Of a stretch of 64,000 bases of DNA, positions 43,605 through 52,643 are shown piece by piece. The DNA is from Telmatospirillum sp. J64-1 (GTDB taxonomy: Bacteria; Pseudomonadota; Alphaproteobacteria; Rhodospirillales; Magnetospirillaceae), in NCBI RefSeq assembly GCF_006980715.1, contig NZ_SBHN01000003.1:1-64000 (forward strand). Reading direction: 5' to 3'. A program made the position numbers and the translations under genes. Numbering within the stretch: position 1 is the stretch's first letter; every line of letters begins with the position of its first letter. The notes under the pieces were generated by a model. The model saw nothing but the letters and a program-made list of their open reading frames with translations, was not told where the DNA came from and did no database searches.

Positions 43605-44345
43605 TCAGAACAGATGCTTGAGCTGGACGCCGATCCGCTCCGCCGCGCGCACCATATGCATCTGCATGTAATAGGCCGCCCCGTCGGGATCGCGCCGCAT
43701 CAGTGCCTCGAGGATCTTGCCATGTTCCATCACCGGCTCCCACAGCCTTTGATGGCGGGAAAAAGGGAGGATCTGGCTCTGATGTATGACCTCGTGGAAT
43801 TTCTCATAAAGATGAGAATAAACGCGGTTACGCGAATAGTTCATGATTGAACGGTGAAACGCATTGTCGTATTCGCCGCTGGCTACAAGGTCGAGCGTCT
43901 GTATGGCCGCTTTGTATTTCTCATGAATATGCTGAAGCTCGTTCAGTTCCGCATCCGTGATTTCCAGCGCGGCCATTCTGATCGCAGCGGCTTCGGTGAA
44001 ATAACGGAACTCGTAGACTTCATTCACCTCGAAGAGGTTTGAATATCGCCATTCGTCGACAGCCTTCGTCTCGTTGCCGCCGTTATGCGTGACGAAAGTA
44101 CCGCGCCCCGCTTCCGTCCGCACAAAGCCAAGCGCTTCGAGCATGGAGAGGGCCTCGCGTAGCGAAGCACGGCTAACATCCAACTCCTCGGCCAGGATGC
44201 GTTGAGCCGGGAGCTTCATTCCCGGCTCATAGACATTGCGGCGGATAAGATCCTGGATCGCCCTCACCGCCTTTTGCGGAACCAAGTCGTGTTCACCCTC
44301 GCCGCGCTTCATTCCGTATCCTGCTGTTGTCTGGCTCTTTTTCAT
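43605..44345 (-). CDS. GntR/FadR-family (FCD) transcriptional regulator
   Basis: A 246-aa regulator: winged helix PGMKLPAQRILAEELDVSRASLREALSMLEALGFV (about residues 43-77) and an FCD ligand-binding domain with the metal-type residues in ITDAELNELQHIHEKY, FHRSIMNYSRN and MEHGKILEALMRRD. FadR-type regulators bind dyads TGGTnnnACCA, four of which flank this gene cluster. Last gene of the asparaginase-ttuC-gntR operon, so it is likely autoregulated. Effector probably a dicarboxylate or half-amide. Confidence 0.9.
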   Translation of the reverse strand: MKKSQTTAGYGMKRGEGEHDLVPQKAVRAIQDLIRRNVYEPGMKLPAQRILAEELDVSRASLREALSMLEALGFVRTEAGRGTFVTHNGGNETKAVDEWRYSNLFEVNEVYEFRYFTEAAAIRMAALEITDAELNELQHIHEKYKAAIQTLDLVASGEYDNAFHRSIMNYSRNRVYSHLYEKFHEVIHQSQILPFSRHQRLWEPVMEHGKILEALMRRDPDGAAYYMQMHMVRAAERIGVQLKHLF

Positions 44346-44427
44346 CTTCAGCCATCGGGCGAAGATAAGAGGTGTTTTTCACTGCTGCAAGCGGCGGGAG
44401 TGAGGGCGTCCAGGATTCCCGTCAGAC

Positions 44428-45510
44428 TTATCCCAGCGCCGCCGCGATGGCTTTCCCGCATTCGACAGTGGAGGCGCTGCCGCACATGTCGCGGGTCCGC
44501 AGACGCGGATCGGCAATGACGGTTTCGATCGCCTCGACGATGGCTGCGGCCGCCTCTCCATGCCCCAAATGCTCGAGCATCATCGCACCCGACCAAATCT
44601 GCCCGATGGGGTTGGCGATGCCTTTTCCGGCGATATCCGGCGCAGAGCCGTGGACCGGCTCGAACATCGAAGGCCAGTGACCCTCGGGGTTGATATTGCC
44701 CGAGGGGGCAAAGCCGATCGATCCGGCGATGGCCGGCCCGAGATCGGACAAGATATCCCCGAACAGGTTCGAGCCCACCACCACGTCGAACCAATCCGGA
44801 TGCTGGACGAAATGCGCCGTCAGGATGTCGATATGAAACTGATCCGCCTTGATATCGGGATAGGCCGCCTTCATCACCTCGAAGCGTTCGTCCCAGAAGG
44901 GCATGGTGTGAATGATGCCATTGGACTTCGTCGCCGAGGTCACATGCCTGCCCCTCTTGCGGGCGAGTTCGAAGGCATAGCGGAGGATCCGGTCGACGCC
45001 GCGCCGGGTGAAGATCGATTCCTGGACGGCGATCTCATCTTCGCTGCCCCGATTCAGGCGGCCGCCGATTTCGGAATATTCCCCTTCATTGTTTTCCCGG
45101 ACCACGAAGAAATCGATATCCGCGGCGGTCCGACCGGCCAGGGGCGAACTCACGCCCCGCAGAAGCCGCACGGGGCGGATATTCACATATTGCTGGAAAC
45201 GGCGCCGGATCGGGATCAACAGGCCCCACAGCGAGACGTGATCGGGAACGCCGGGAAAACCGACGGCGCCGAGGAAAATGGCATCATGCCCGGCGATCTG
45301 CTCGAGGCCGTCCTCGGGCATCATCCGGCCATGGCGCGCATAATATTCGCAGCTCCAATCGTAATGGTCCCATTCGATGGAAATGCCGAATTTCGCCGCG
45401 GCGGCCTCGACAACACGAATTCCTTCCGGCACCACCTCAGTGCCGATACCGTCGCCAGGGATCACGGCGATCCGATACTGCTTCTTTCCCATACTCATAT
45501 TTTTCGCCAT
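44428..45510 (-). CDS. Tartrate dehydrogenase / D-malate dehydrogenase (TtuC/DmlA family)
   Basis: A 360-aa NAD-dependent beta-decarboxylating dehydrogenase: IPGDGIGTEVVPEGIR, FFVVRENNEGEYSEIGG, catalytic Lys in VTSATKSNGI and metal-binding Asp in SNLFGDILSDLGPAIAGSIG. The segment VSLWGLLIPIRRRFQQYVNIRP is typical of tartrate/D-malate enzymes rather than isopropylmalate dehydrogenase. It oxidises and decarboxylates a hydroxy-dicarboxylate. 11 bp after the asparaginase-like gene. Confidence 0.88.
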   Translation of the reverse strand: MAKNMSMGKKQYRIAVIPGDGIGTEVVPEGIRVVEAAAAKFGISIEWDHYDWSCEYYARHGRMMPEDGLEQIAGHDAIFLGAVGFPGVPDHVSLWGLLIPIRRRFQQYVNIRPVRLLRGVSSPLAGRTAADIDFFVVRENNEGEYSEIGGRLNRGSEDEIAVQESIFTRRGVDRILRYAFELARKRGRHVTSATKSNGIIHTMPFWDERFEVMKAAYPDIKADQFHIDILTAHFVQHPDWFDVVVGSNLFGDILSDLGPAIAGSIGFAPSGNINPEGHWPSMFEPVHGSAPDIAGKGIANPIGQIWSGAMMLEHLGHGEAAAAIVEAIETVIADPRLRTRDMCGSASTVECGKAIAAALG

Positions 45511-45521
45511 TCCTGAAAAAA

Positions 45522-46502
45522 TTACGCTGCCACACGCCCGAGTGCCTCGGCGAGAGGAGCTTCATCTCCTCCCTCTCCCAGCAACACCGACAAGAGAATC
45601 CGGGCCTTGATGCCGCTCAAGTCACCGGCGAACTGAGCGCCCGCCCGGGCCAGCCCGACCCCGCCGCTCAGGCCGTAGATCGGGGCGACGCGGCCACGCG
45701 GGCAGCGCGACGTCACCACCACGGCAACGCCGGCGGCGACGGCCCGCTTGACCCCTTCCAGAACATCGGGCGTCACATTGCCCCGGCCGAAGGCCTCGAT
45801 GACGAGGCCGCGCGTGCCGCTGGCCAGCGCGCAATCGATGAAGCGACTGTCCGCACCCATGGCCAGCTTGATGATGTCGATGCGAGGTTCGATCGCGCTG
45901 CATTTGAACGACGCGCGCACCAGGGGGCGGCGATGAAGGACGACTTGCCCCTGATCCACCTCGCCCAATTTTCCATGCTCGGCCGACTGGAACGTGCCCA
46001 ATTGGGAGGTATGGGTCTTGGTGACGTCGCGCGCGGCATGGATCTCCTGGTCAAAGACGACCAGAACGCCGATCCCGCGGGCAGCATCGCTCGCCGCGAC
46101 CCTTATCGCGTCCAGCACGTTGCGTGGGCCGTCGGATTCCGGATCGTCAGCCGCCTTCTGCGCGCCGGTAAAGACAACCGGCTTGTCGCTGTCCAGTAGC
46201 AGGTCCGCCATATAGGCCGTTTCCTCCAGCGTATCCGTCCCGTGCGTGACCACCACGCCCGACACGGCATCGTCCGCAAGGAATTTGCCGATCGCCTGCA
46301 CCAGCTCGAAGGCTTGGTTCAAGCTCATCATGTAGCTGCCGATACCGGCAAAATCGCTGGTCGTCACGGGGATCTCTGGAAGCCGCGAGGTCGCAAGTTC
46401 GCGGAAGAAATCACTGGAAGCGCCGACGGTGACTTCCTCTTGTTCCGGCTTATAGCGAGAGGCGATCGTCCCCCCCGTCGCTATGATCGCGACTTTCTTC
46501 AT
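45522..46502 (-). CDS. Asparaginase-family amidohydrolase
   Basis: A 326-aa type I/II asparaginase homologue: first catalytic Thr12 in ATGGTIAS, second in VVTHGTDTLEETAY, and TGAQKAADDPESDGPRN. No signal peptide, so cytoplasmic. In this setting (imidase-like enzyme, TRAP transporters, dicarboxylate dehydrogenase) it could hydrolyse half-amides such as succinamate, which differ from asparagine only by lacking the amino group; plain asparaginase activity is the alternative. First gene of its operon, under the second pair of GntR operators. Confidence 0.88.
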   Translation of the reverse strand: MKKVAIIATGGTIASRYKPEQEEVTVGASSDFFRELATSRLPEIPVTTSDFAGIGSYMMSLNQAFELVQAIGKFLADDAVSGVVVTHGTDTLEETAYMADLLLDSDKPVVFTGAQKAADDPESDGPRNVLDAIRVAASDAARGIGVLVVFDQEIHAARDVTKTHTSQLGTFQSAEHGKLGEVDQGQVVLHRRPLVRASFKCSAIEPRIDIIKLAMGADSRFIDCALASGTRGLVIEAFGRGNVTPDVLEGVKRAVAAGVAVVVTSRCPRGRVAPIYGLSGGVGLARAGAQFAGDLSGIKARILLSVLLGEGGDEAPLAEALGRVAA

Positions 46503-46602
46503 GGTTCTGGTTCCCCATTCGGCGTCCCGAAGACGCCTGATCCTGTTTCAATGCGCGATCCTTCCCGTCGGAAGGTCGCCAACTCCTTGCCATTAACGCA
46601 CT

Positions 46603-46613
46603 TGGTCAGACCA
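46603..46613. promoter_or_regulatory. GntR-type operator, site 3
   Basis: TGGTCAGACCA, an 11-bp dyad followed by GATC, 101 bp before the asparaginase-like gene. Confidence 0.75.
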
Positions 46614-46743
46614 GATCAACTGGAAAATTTCTCACACTTTCCCACAAAACCCCTGTATCCCAGAAAACAGGCGGGGAAATACGTCATATTTTAAAAATAA
46701 AGACTTGAAGACGTCAGAAAGCTGCGATCTTATCATACGATCC

Positions 46744-46754
46744 TGGTCAGACCA
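46744..46754. promoter_or_regulatory. GntR-type operator, site 4
   Basis: TGGTCAGACCA, identical to site 3 and 141 bp from it, 38 bp before the second TRAP operon. The interval between contains an AT-rich stretch (46680-46700). Confidence 0.75.
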
Positions 46755-46791
46755 GATGCGCGCCCAGTTAGAGTAACGGGATGGGGGAGAC

Positions 46792-47337
46792 ATGGAGCAG
46801 AACCGAACAGAAGAACCGCTCAAGAGCAGGCCGACATGGGTCGTTCTGAGCGACAACCTCGAAGAGATCCTTGCGGCGGGTCTCTTGCTGATCGTCGGCT
46901 GCTCGATGGGATTGCAGATCATCCTGCGCACCCTCTTCAGCATGCCTCTCGGCTGGCCTGAAGAGCTCGCCCAGTTTCTTTTCATCTGGGCGTCCTTCTT
47001 CGGCGCCATCGGCGCCATCAAACGCATGGAACTGATCCGGGTCGAATATTTCTTCGCGCGGCTTCCCGGAAGCCTTCAAGTCCTGGTCCGCTTGCTCATC
47101 CTCATCGCCATCTGCGCCTTCCTCGCACTGCTGGGCTGGAAAGGGTGGCAGCTCGCCAACAGGACATCTTTTGCCGCGACGGCGCTTCCGATCACCTGGG
47201 CCTGGGCCTATAGCGCCATCCCGGCCTTCTCCGCCATCGCCGCCCTTCGGCTCCTGCAAGCAGGGCTGTTCGGATACCGGTTCTCCCGCATCGAACAGCA
47301 TATCGGGCGCCCACGCGCCGTGCCGCCTCTCGGCTGA
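46792..47337 (+). CDS. dctQ: TRAP transporter small permease DctQ (system 2)
   Basis: A 181-aa four-helix membrane protein with GWPEELAQFLFIWASFFGAIGAIKRMELIRVEYF, the DctQ signature. GGGGGAGAC precedes ATG 46792. First gene of dctQ-dctM-dctP, divergent from the asparaginase operon. The C terminus is cytoplasmic and basic. Confidence 0.9.
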   Translation: MEQNRTEEPLKSRPTWVVLSDNLEEILAAGLLLIVGCSMGLQIILRTLFSMPLGWPEELAQFLFIWASFFGAIGAIKRMELIRVEYFFARLPGSLQVLVRLLILIAICAFLALLGWKGWQLANRTSFAATALPITWAWAYSAIPAFSAIAALRLLQAGLFGYRFSRIEQHIGRPRAVPPLG

Positions 47338-47361
47338 GCTCCTCTTGGCAAGGATCATTTC

Positions 47362-48633
47362 GTGATAGTCGCAGCCCTTACGCTTCTCCTCAGTCTCGGC
47401 CTCGGCGTTCCCGTAGCCTTCGCGATCGGCTTCTCGGCCGTCGGCTATTTCCTCGCCTCCGGGGCCAACCTCCTGGTCCTACCGCAGCAGGTTGCCGGCC
47501 AGTTGAGCGGCCTGCCGCTGATCGCCATTCCCTTCTTCATCCTGACCGGGGAATTGATGAACAGCGGCGGCATCACGCGGCGCATTTTCGCTTTCGCCCT
47601 GGCCGTCGTCGGACGCATTCCCGGCAGCCTGGGCCACGCCAACGTGATCGCCAGCATGGTCTTCTCCGGCATGTCCGGCGCTGCCGTCGCGGATGTCGCG
47701 AGTCTCGGCAAGGTCGAGCTCAAGGCGATGCGCGAGAACAATTATCCCGACGACCTGAGCGTGGGGGTAACGGTCACCTCCTCGACGATCGGCCCGATCA
47801 TTCCCCCCAGCATCAACATGGTGATCTTCGGCAGCATCGCCGGCACGCCGATCGGACTGCTGTTCCTTGGCGGGATGCTGCCGGGTATCCTTTGCGGCAT
47901 CCTGCTGATGGCGACCTTCGCCTTCCTCCTGCCGCGCCGGGCCACGCAGCCGCTTCCGGTCGAGCGCGTGCCCCTGTGGCAGGCACTGAAGGCGGCGAGT
48001 TGGGCCCTGCTGACCCCGATCGTCCTGCTGGGCGCCCTGTTCGGCGGCATCGCGACCCCGACCGAAGCCTCGGTCCTCGCCGCCCTCTACGCGACGGCGG
48101 TTGCCAGCCTCGTCTATCGCGAACTCACGCTCGAGAAATTCATCGAAGCCCTGGTCACCACCGCCGTCATGTCGGGCGCGGTCCTTCTGATCATCGGCTT
48201 CGCAGCACCGCTCGGATATGTGGTCGCACGCGAGCAGCTGGCCCATCAGCTGGCATCCACCTTCATCTCCACCTTCTCCGACGGAATGCTGCTGCTGATT
48301 GCCGTCGCCATCCTGCTCATAATCATCGGCACCTTCCTGGAAGTGGTTGCCGCGCTGATCCTGCTGACGCCCGTCCTGGCGCCGGCTCTCGCGACGGCAG
48401 GGATCGATCCCGTCTTCATCGGGGTCTTCATGGTCTACGGCCTGGGCATCGGCCTCGTCACCCCGCCCGTCGGTATCTGCCTCTATGTCGGCAGCCAGAT
48501 TTCGGGACAGCCGCTTGAGAAAGTGGTGATAGCGATCCTGCCCTTCCTCGTCCCGCTGATCTTCGTTCTGTTCCTGATGATCTTCATGCCCGGGCTCATC
48601 ACCTGGCTGCCGTCACTCGTCTATGGCGGCTGA
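47362..48633 (+). CDS. dctM: TRAP transporter large permease DctM (system 2)
   Basis: A 423-aa, ~12-helix permease: LPLIAIPFFILTGELMNSGGI, MSGAAVADVASLGKVELKAM, SSTIGPIIPPSINMVIFGSI and GLVTPPVGICLYVGS. GTG 47362 follows AAGGA by 7 nt. It differs markedly from system 1, so the two importers probably take related but different substrates. Confidence 0.93.
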   Translation: MIVAALTLLLSLGLGVPVAFAIGFSAVGYFLASGANLLVLPQQVAGQLSGLPLIAIPFFILTGELMNSGGITRRIFAFALAVVGRIPGSLGHANVIASMVFSGMSGAAVADVASLGKVELKAMRENNYPDDLSVGVTVTSSTIGPIIPPSINMVIFGSIAGTPIGLLFLGGMLPGILCGILLMATFAFLLPRRATQPLPVERVPLWQALKAASWALLTPIVLLGALFGGIATPTEASVLAALYATAVASLVYRELTLEKFIEALVTTAVMSGAVLLIIGFAAPLGYVVAREQLAHQLASTFISTFSDGMLLLIAVAILLIIIGTFLEVVAALILLTPVLAPALATAGIDPVFIGVFMVYGLGIGLVTPPVGICLYVGSQISGQPLEKVVIAILPFLVPLIFVLFLMIFMPGLITWLPSLVYGG

Positions 48634-48655
48634 CCCCATACAAAGGAGAGCGACT

Positions 48656-49654
48656 TTGACCACCATGTTCCGCGGCATTCGCCGAACCATCGCCGTCGCC
48701 GGCTTGCTGGGGCTTCCCCTGATGGGAATGACGCCGGCTTCGGCCCAGGAAATCGAGCTGCGCTTCGGTCACAACATCGCCGTCGGCACGCCGACCGACC
48801 TTGGCGCGAAACGTTTCGCCGAACTGGTCGAGGAAAGGTCGGGCGGCACCATCCGCGTGCTCACTTATCCCGGCGGACAGCTCGGGAACGAGCAGCAGAT
48901 GATCGAGGGCCTGCAGATCGGCACCCTGGACATGGCCGCCATCGCCGGCGCCACCTATGGCAATGTCATTCCCGAGGCCAATATCCTCGGTCTCCTCTAC
49001 GCCTTCCGCGACACCGAGCACATGCAGAAGTCCATGCGGGGCGAACCTGGCCGGATGATCGCCGATGCCCTGCGCGAAAGGCTGAACATCCATATGATCG
49101 AGGGAGCCTGGTATTACGGCACCCGGCACCTCACCTCCAACCGTCCCGTCGAAACTCCGGACGACATGGCGGGGATGAAGCTGCGCATCGTGCCGGTACC
49201 GATCTTCGAGGCTGGCTGGAGAGCCGTGGGCGCGACCCCGACCCCGGTCGACTTCAAGGAACTCTTCACCGCGCTCCAGACCAATACCGTGGATGCGCAG
49301 GAGAATCCCTTGCCGATCATCGATTCGGTGGGCGTCCCCCTGGTGAACAAGTATCTGACCCTGACCGGCCATGTGGTGGCGAACGAAATCCTCGCCATGA
49401 GCGACGACACCTATAATCGCCTGACGCCCGAGCAGCGGGAGATCCTGGTGCAAGCCGCGAGGGACGCCGGCGAATATCGCGATCAACTGACCATTGAAAG
49501 CGAAGAAGCGCTGCTGAAGAAATTCGAGGACAGCGGGATGACCATCATCACCCCGGACAAGGAGGCCTTCCGCGCCAAGGTCGCCGATGTGCCCAATACC
49601 TTCCAGCGCGGCCAGTTGGCCGACATCTATGCCAAGATCCAAGCCGTCGAATAA
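48656..49654 (+). CDS. dctP: TRAP transporter solute-binding protein DctP (system 2)
   Basis: A 332-aa binding protein with a signal peptide ending SAQ-EIEL and typical DctP segments FGHNIAVGTPTDLGAKRFAE, the ligand Arg in DMAGMKLRIVPVPIF, and ALQTNTVDAQENPLPII. TTG 48656, 7 nt after AAAGGAG, is the best start; ATG 48665 is the alternative. Gene order Q-M-P differs from system 1 (P-Q-M). Confidence 0.92.
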   Translation: MTTMFRGIRRTIAVAGLLGLPLMGMTPASAQEIELRFGHNIAVGTPTDLGAKRFAELVEERSGGTIRVLTYPGGQLGNEQQMIEGLQIGTLDMAAIAGATYGNVIPEANILGLLYAFRDTEHMQKSMRGEPGRMIADALRERLNIHMIEGAWYYGTRHLTSNRPVETPDDMAGMKLRIVPVPIFEAGWRAVGATPTPVDFKELFTALQTNTVDAQENPLPIIDSVGVPLVNKYLTLTGHVVANEILAMSDDTYNRLTPEQREILVQAARDAGEYRDQLTIESEEALLKKFEDSGMTIITPDKEAFRAKVADVPNTFQRGQLADIYAKIQAVE

Positions 49655-49669
49655 GTCCGCATCGAAAGG

Positions 49670-49757
49670 CCCCCATGGCAGGCGAAGCTGCCATGGGGGA
49701 TCAAGGATAACGGCACCATCACCTCAACCGGGCGGCTTCCTGCGGAGGCCGCCCGGT
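49670..49757. terminator. Two hairpins between TRAP system 2 and iorB
   Basis: CCCCCATGGCAG pairs with CTGCCATGGGGG (49670-49699, 6-nt loop), and ACCGGGCGGC pairs with GCCGCCCGGT (49727-49757), the second followed by CTGTTTG. They separate the convergent dctP and iorB genes and probably end transcription from both sides. Confidence 0.7.
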
Positions 49758-49764
49758 CTGTTTG

Positions 49765-51999
49765 TCAGATGTCCGTCGCGGAGAACTGCATCTTCGACAA
49801 GGGCAGGCTGCGGACGCGCTGGCCGGTCAGGACCGAGACCGCGTTGGCGACTGCCGGGGGGACGCCGGGCAGGCCCGGTTCGCCGATGCCGCCCATGGGC
49901 GCCCCGCTTTCGATGATGCGCACATGCACGCGCGGCATGCGATCCGGCGGCAGGATGGGATAACCGTCGAAATTGCGCGCCTGCGGAGCGCCGTCGACAT
50001 AGACCACCTCTTCCAGCAGCGCCGAGGACAGGCCGAGTGCCACGGCGGAATTCACCTGGGCCTCGATGATCGCGGGGTTGACGATGCTGCCCGGATCGAT
50101 CGCCACCCAGACGTCATGCACGACGACTTCGCCCTGCCGCAAGGAGACTTCGGCAATGGTCGCCACCTCGCTGCCGAAAGGCGAGGCCATGGCCACGCCG
50201 CGCGCCCGCCGGCTGCCGTCTTCCGCCGTGAACGGCCCCCGCTTCCAGCCGCCGGAGAGTTCCCCCACCGCTTCGAGCAATGCCTTCTGGCGCGGATGAT
50301 CGGCCAGCAGACGCAGGCGCAGCTCGTAGGGGTCCTGCTGCCCGGCATCGGCCATTTCGTCGAAGAAGGTCTCGTAGAAGAAGTCGTTCATCGAATGCCC
50401 GACCGAGCGCCAGAAGCCGATGATGGCCGGACTCTCCACCGGGACATGGGCGATGCTGCGGTTCGGGATGGCGTAGAGCTTGCCCGAAATCCCTTCCACC
50501 ACCGAAGGATCGGCGGCATCGGGCTTGCGGCCGAACCACCGGCCGATCGGGCCCTCGCCCACCGCCTCGGCCTCCAGCGCCACCGGCAGGCCCTCGGCAT
50601 CGAGTCCGGCACGGAAGCGGGCAAGGCTGAGGGGACGCAGCGCGTCGCGCAGGAATTCCTCCTCGCGGCTCCAGATCACCTTCACCGGACGCCCGACGGC
50701 CTTGGCAAGCTGGATCGCCTGCGGGAAGGGGCTGGCGCCCTCGTACAGGAAGTGCCGTCCGAAGAAGCCGCCCAGCATGGGGGAATGCAGGATCACCTTC
50801 TCGGGTTCGATGCCCGCAGCCTTGGCCGCGACCTGCTGGAACATTTCCGGGGCCTGGTTGGGCAGCCACAATTCCAGCGTACCGTCCTCGTTCCAGCGCG
50901 CCAGGGCCGAGGGCGGCTCCAGCTGTCCATGGGCCAGGAAGGGCGCGTCATAGGTGGCCTCGATCACGCGCGCCGCGCCCTGCATCGCCGCCGCGCTGTC
51001 GCCTTCGCTTTCCGCCGCGACCCCCGGCCCGGAGGCCGCGGCCAGCGTGGCACGGAAACCGTCGGAGGAGAAATCGGCGGGCATGGCGAAACGGGCACCG
51101 GCAGCCGGTTCGGTCCATTCGACCTGCAGCGTCTCGACCGCCCGCCGCGCCTGCCACCAGCGATCCGCGACCACGGCGACGGCACCGGGCAGGCGATGGA
51201 TCGAATGCACCCCCTTCATGGCCTTGACCTCGGCCTCGTTGGCGATGGCGCCCGGTTCCGCGCCGAAGCGCGGGGCGTGCTGAACAGCGGCCTGCAACAT
51301 CCCCTCGACCGTCAGGTCGATGGCATAGACGGCCTTGCCCGTCGATTTCTCGAGCACGTCCAGCCGGGCCACCGGCTTCTTGATCCAGCGGAAGTCCGAT
51401 TCCGCCTTCAGCGGCACATCTTCCGGCACCGGCAAAGCGGCCGCTTCGGCAGCCAGTTCGCCATATTCGATCGAGCGGCCCGAAGCGGCGTGGACCACCT
51501 TTCCGGGTTCGGTGGTCAGTTCCGACACCGGCACGCCGAGACGGCCGGCGGCGGCCTGCAGCAGCATCTGGCGGGCGGCGGCGCCCAGCCCGCGCATCGT
51601 CGTATAGCTCGACCGGACGGAGAAGCTGCCCCCCGTCAGGCGCCTGCCACCGACCACCATGTAATCGGAACCCGGCTCGGCGCATTCGACGACGAAGCGG
51701 CTGGGATCGGCGTCCAGTTCCTCGCCGACGATCTGCGCCATGGCGGTGAAGATGCCCTGCCCCCCTTCGATGAAGGGGCTTTTCAGCAGCACGGTCCCGT
51801 CGGGACGGATTTCAAGGAAGGCCGGCACGCGGGTGCCCGGCTTCGCCTCGGCCACGGCGCCCTGGGCACGGGCGGTGCCGCCGGGCAGCAGGACCCCCAG
51901 CACCAGCGCGCCCAGCGAGGCGCCGAGAAAGCCGCGGCGGGTCAGGTTGATCGGCCAGCGATGAGAGAGCGGGAAATGCTCGAGGGCGGCGAGATTCAT
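49765..51999 (-). CDS. iorB: IorB-type molybdenum hydroxylase large subunit
   Basis: A 744-aa xanthine-oxidase-family subunit of the isoquinoline 1-oxidoreductase (IorB) branch. A Tat signal NLTRRGFLGASLGALVLGVL (residues ~18-37) indicates export. Mo-cofactor segments include FIEGGQGIFTAMAQIVGEEL, LGGFFGRHFLYEG, the IorB motif FWRSVGHSMNDFF and the catalytic Glu in GGIGEPGLPG. IorAB-type enzymes oxidise N-heterocycles or aldehydes and pass electrons to cytochrome c. Beside the furoate genes, furfural or another aldehyde is a plausible substrate (inference). Begins 14 bp after iorA. Confidence 0.85.
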   Translation of the reverse strand: MNLAALEHFPLSHRWPINLTRRGFLGASLGALVLGVLLPGGTARAQGAVAEAKPGTRVPAFLEIRPDGTVLLKSPFIEGGQGIFTAMAQIVGEELDADPSRFVVECAEPGSDYMVVGGRRLTGGSFSVRSSYTTMRGLGAAARQMLLQAAAGRLGVPVSELTTEPGKVVHAASGRSIEYGELAAEAAALPVPEDVPLKAESDFRWIKKPVARLDVLEKSTGKAVYAIDLTVEGMLQAAVQHAPRFGAEPGAIANEAEVKAMKGVHSIHRLPGAVAVVADRWWQARRAVETLQVEWTEPAAGARFAMPADFSSDGFRATLAAASGPGVAAESEGDSAAAMQGAARVIEATYDAPFLAHGQLEPPSALARWNEDGTLELWLPNQAPEMFQQVAAKAAGIEPEKVILHSPMLGGFFGRHFLYEGASPFPQAIQLAKAVGRPVKVIWSREEEFLRDALRPLSLARFRAGLDAEGLPVALEAEAVGEGPIGRWFGRKPDAADPSVVEGISGKLYAIPNRSIAHVPVESPAIIGFWRSVGHSMNDFFYETFFDEMADAGQQDPYELRLRLLADHPRQKALLEAVGELSGGWKRGPFTAEDGSRRARGVAMASPFGSEVATIAEVSLRQGEVVVHDVWVAIDPGSIVNPAIIEAQVNSAVALGLSSALLEEVVYVDGAPQARNFDGYPILPPDRMPRVHVRIIESGAPMGGIGEPGLPGVPPAVANAVSVLTGQRVRSLPLSKMQFSATDI

Positions 52000-52013
52000 G
52001 ATGTCTTCCTCCC

Positions 52014-52460
52014 TCAGCCCTGGGCCACATCGCGCACAGCGGCGGCGATGGCGTTGTAGGTGCCGCAGCGGCAGAGATTGACCATCGAGGCCGCAATATC
52101 CTCCTCGCTCGGCTGCGGGTTCTCCTTCAGCAGGGCGGTCGCCGCCATCACCTGGCCGGATTGGCAATAGCCGCATTGCGGCACCTGATGCTCGACCCAG
52201 GCCTCGACCACGCGGCGCCCGACCGGGTCCTCGTTGATGGCCTCGATGGTGGTGATGGGCAGGCCCGCCACGCTGCCGACGGGGGTGACGCAGGAACGGG
52301 TGGGCTGGCCGTCCACCAGCACGGTGCAGGCGCCACACTGGGCCAGGCCGCAGCCGTATTTCGTGCCGGTCATTCCAAGGTCGTCACGGATCACCCAAAG
52401 CAGCGGCGTGTCTTCTTCCGCGTCCACCTGGTGGGTCGTGCCATTGATGATCAATTCCAT
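52014..52460 (-). CDS. iorA: IorA-type 2Fe-2S subunit
   Basis: A 148-aa protein with a plant-type 2Fe-2S motif CGLAQCGACTVLVDGQ...SC and a second, all-helical 2Fe-2S motif CGYCQSGQVM...CRCGTY, the standard small subunit of molybdenum hydroxylases. It passes electrons out of IorB. The 183-bp gap upstream to the lysR end should hold its promoter; I see no clear operator there. Confidence 0.93.
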   Translation of the reverse strand: MELIINGTTHQVDAEEDTPLLWVIRDDLGMTGTKYGCGLAQCGACTVLVDGQPTRSCVTPVGSVAGLPITTIEAINEDPVGRRVVEAWVEHQVPQCGYCQSGQVMAATALLKENPQPSEEDIAASMVNLCRCGTYNAIAAAVRDVAQG

Positions 52461-52643
52461 GGGTTTTTATCCTCGGATTCGTTCATTCGCAGGGCACAGC
52501 ACGCAAAGGAGGGAGGCATGATCCGAGCAGGCGTGCTGGCCCAGGATTGGATATTAATATACGCACAAACTCATGAAAGGGAGAGATGAATTCCGAGTCA
52601 CGCGGCAGGACATAGCTCTTGGAGGAGGAAGCCGCTCCAAAAG

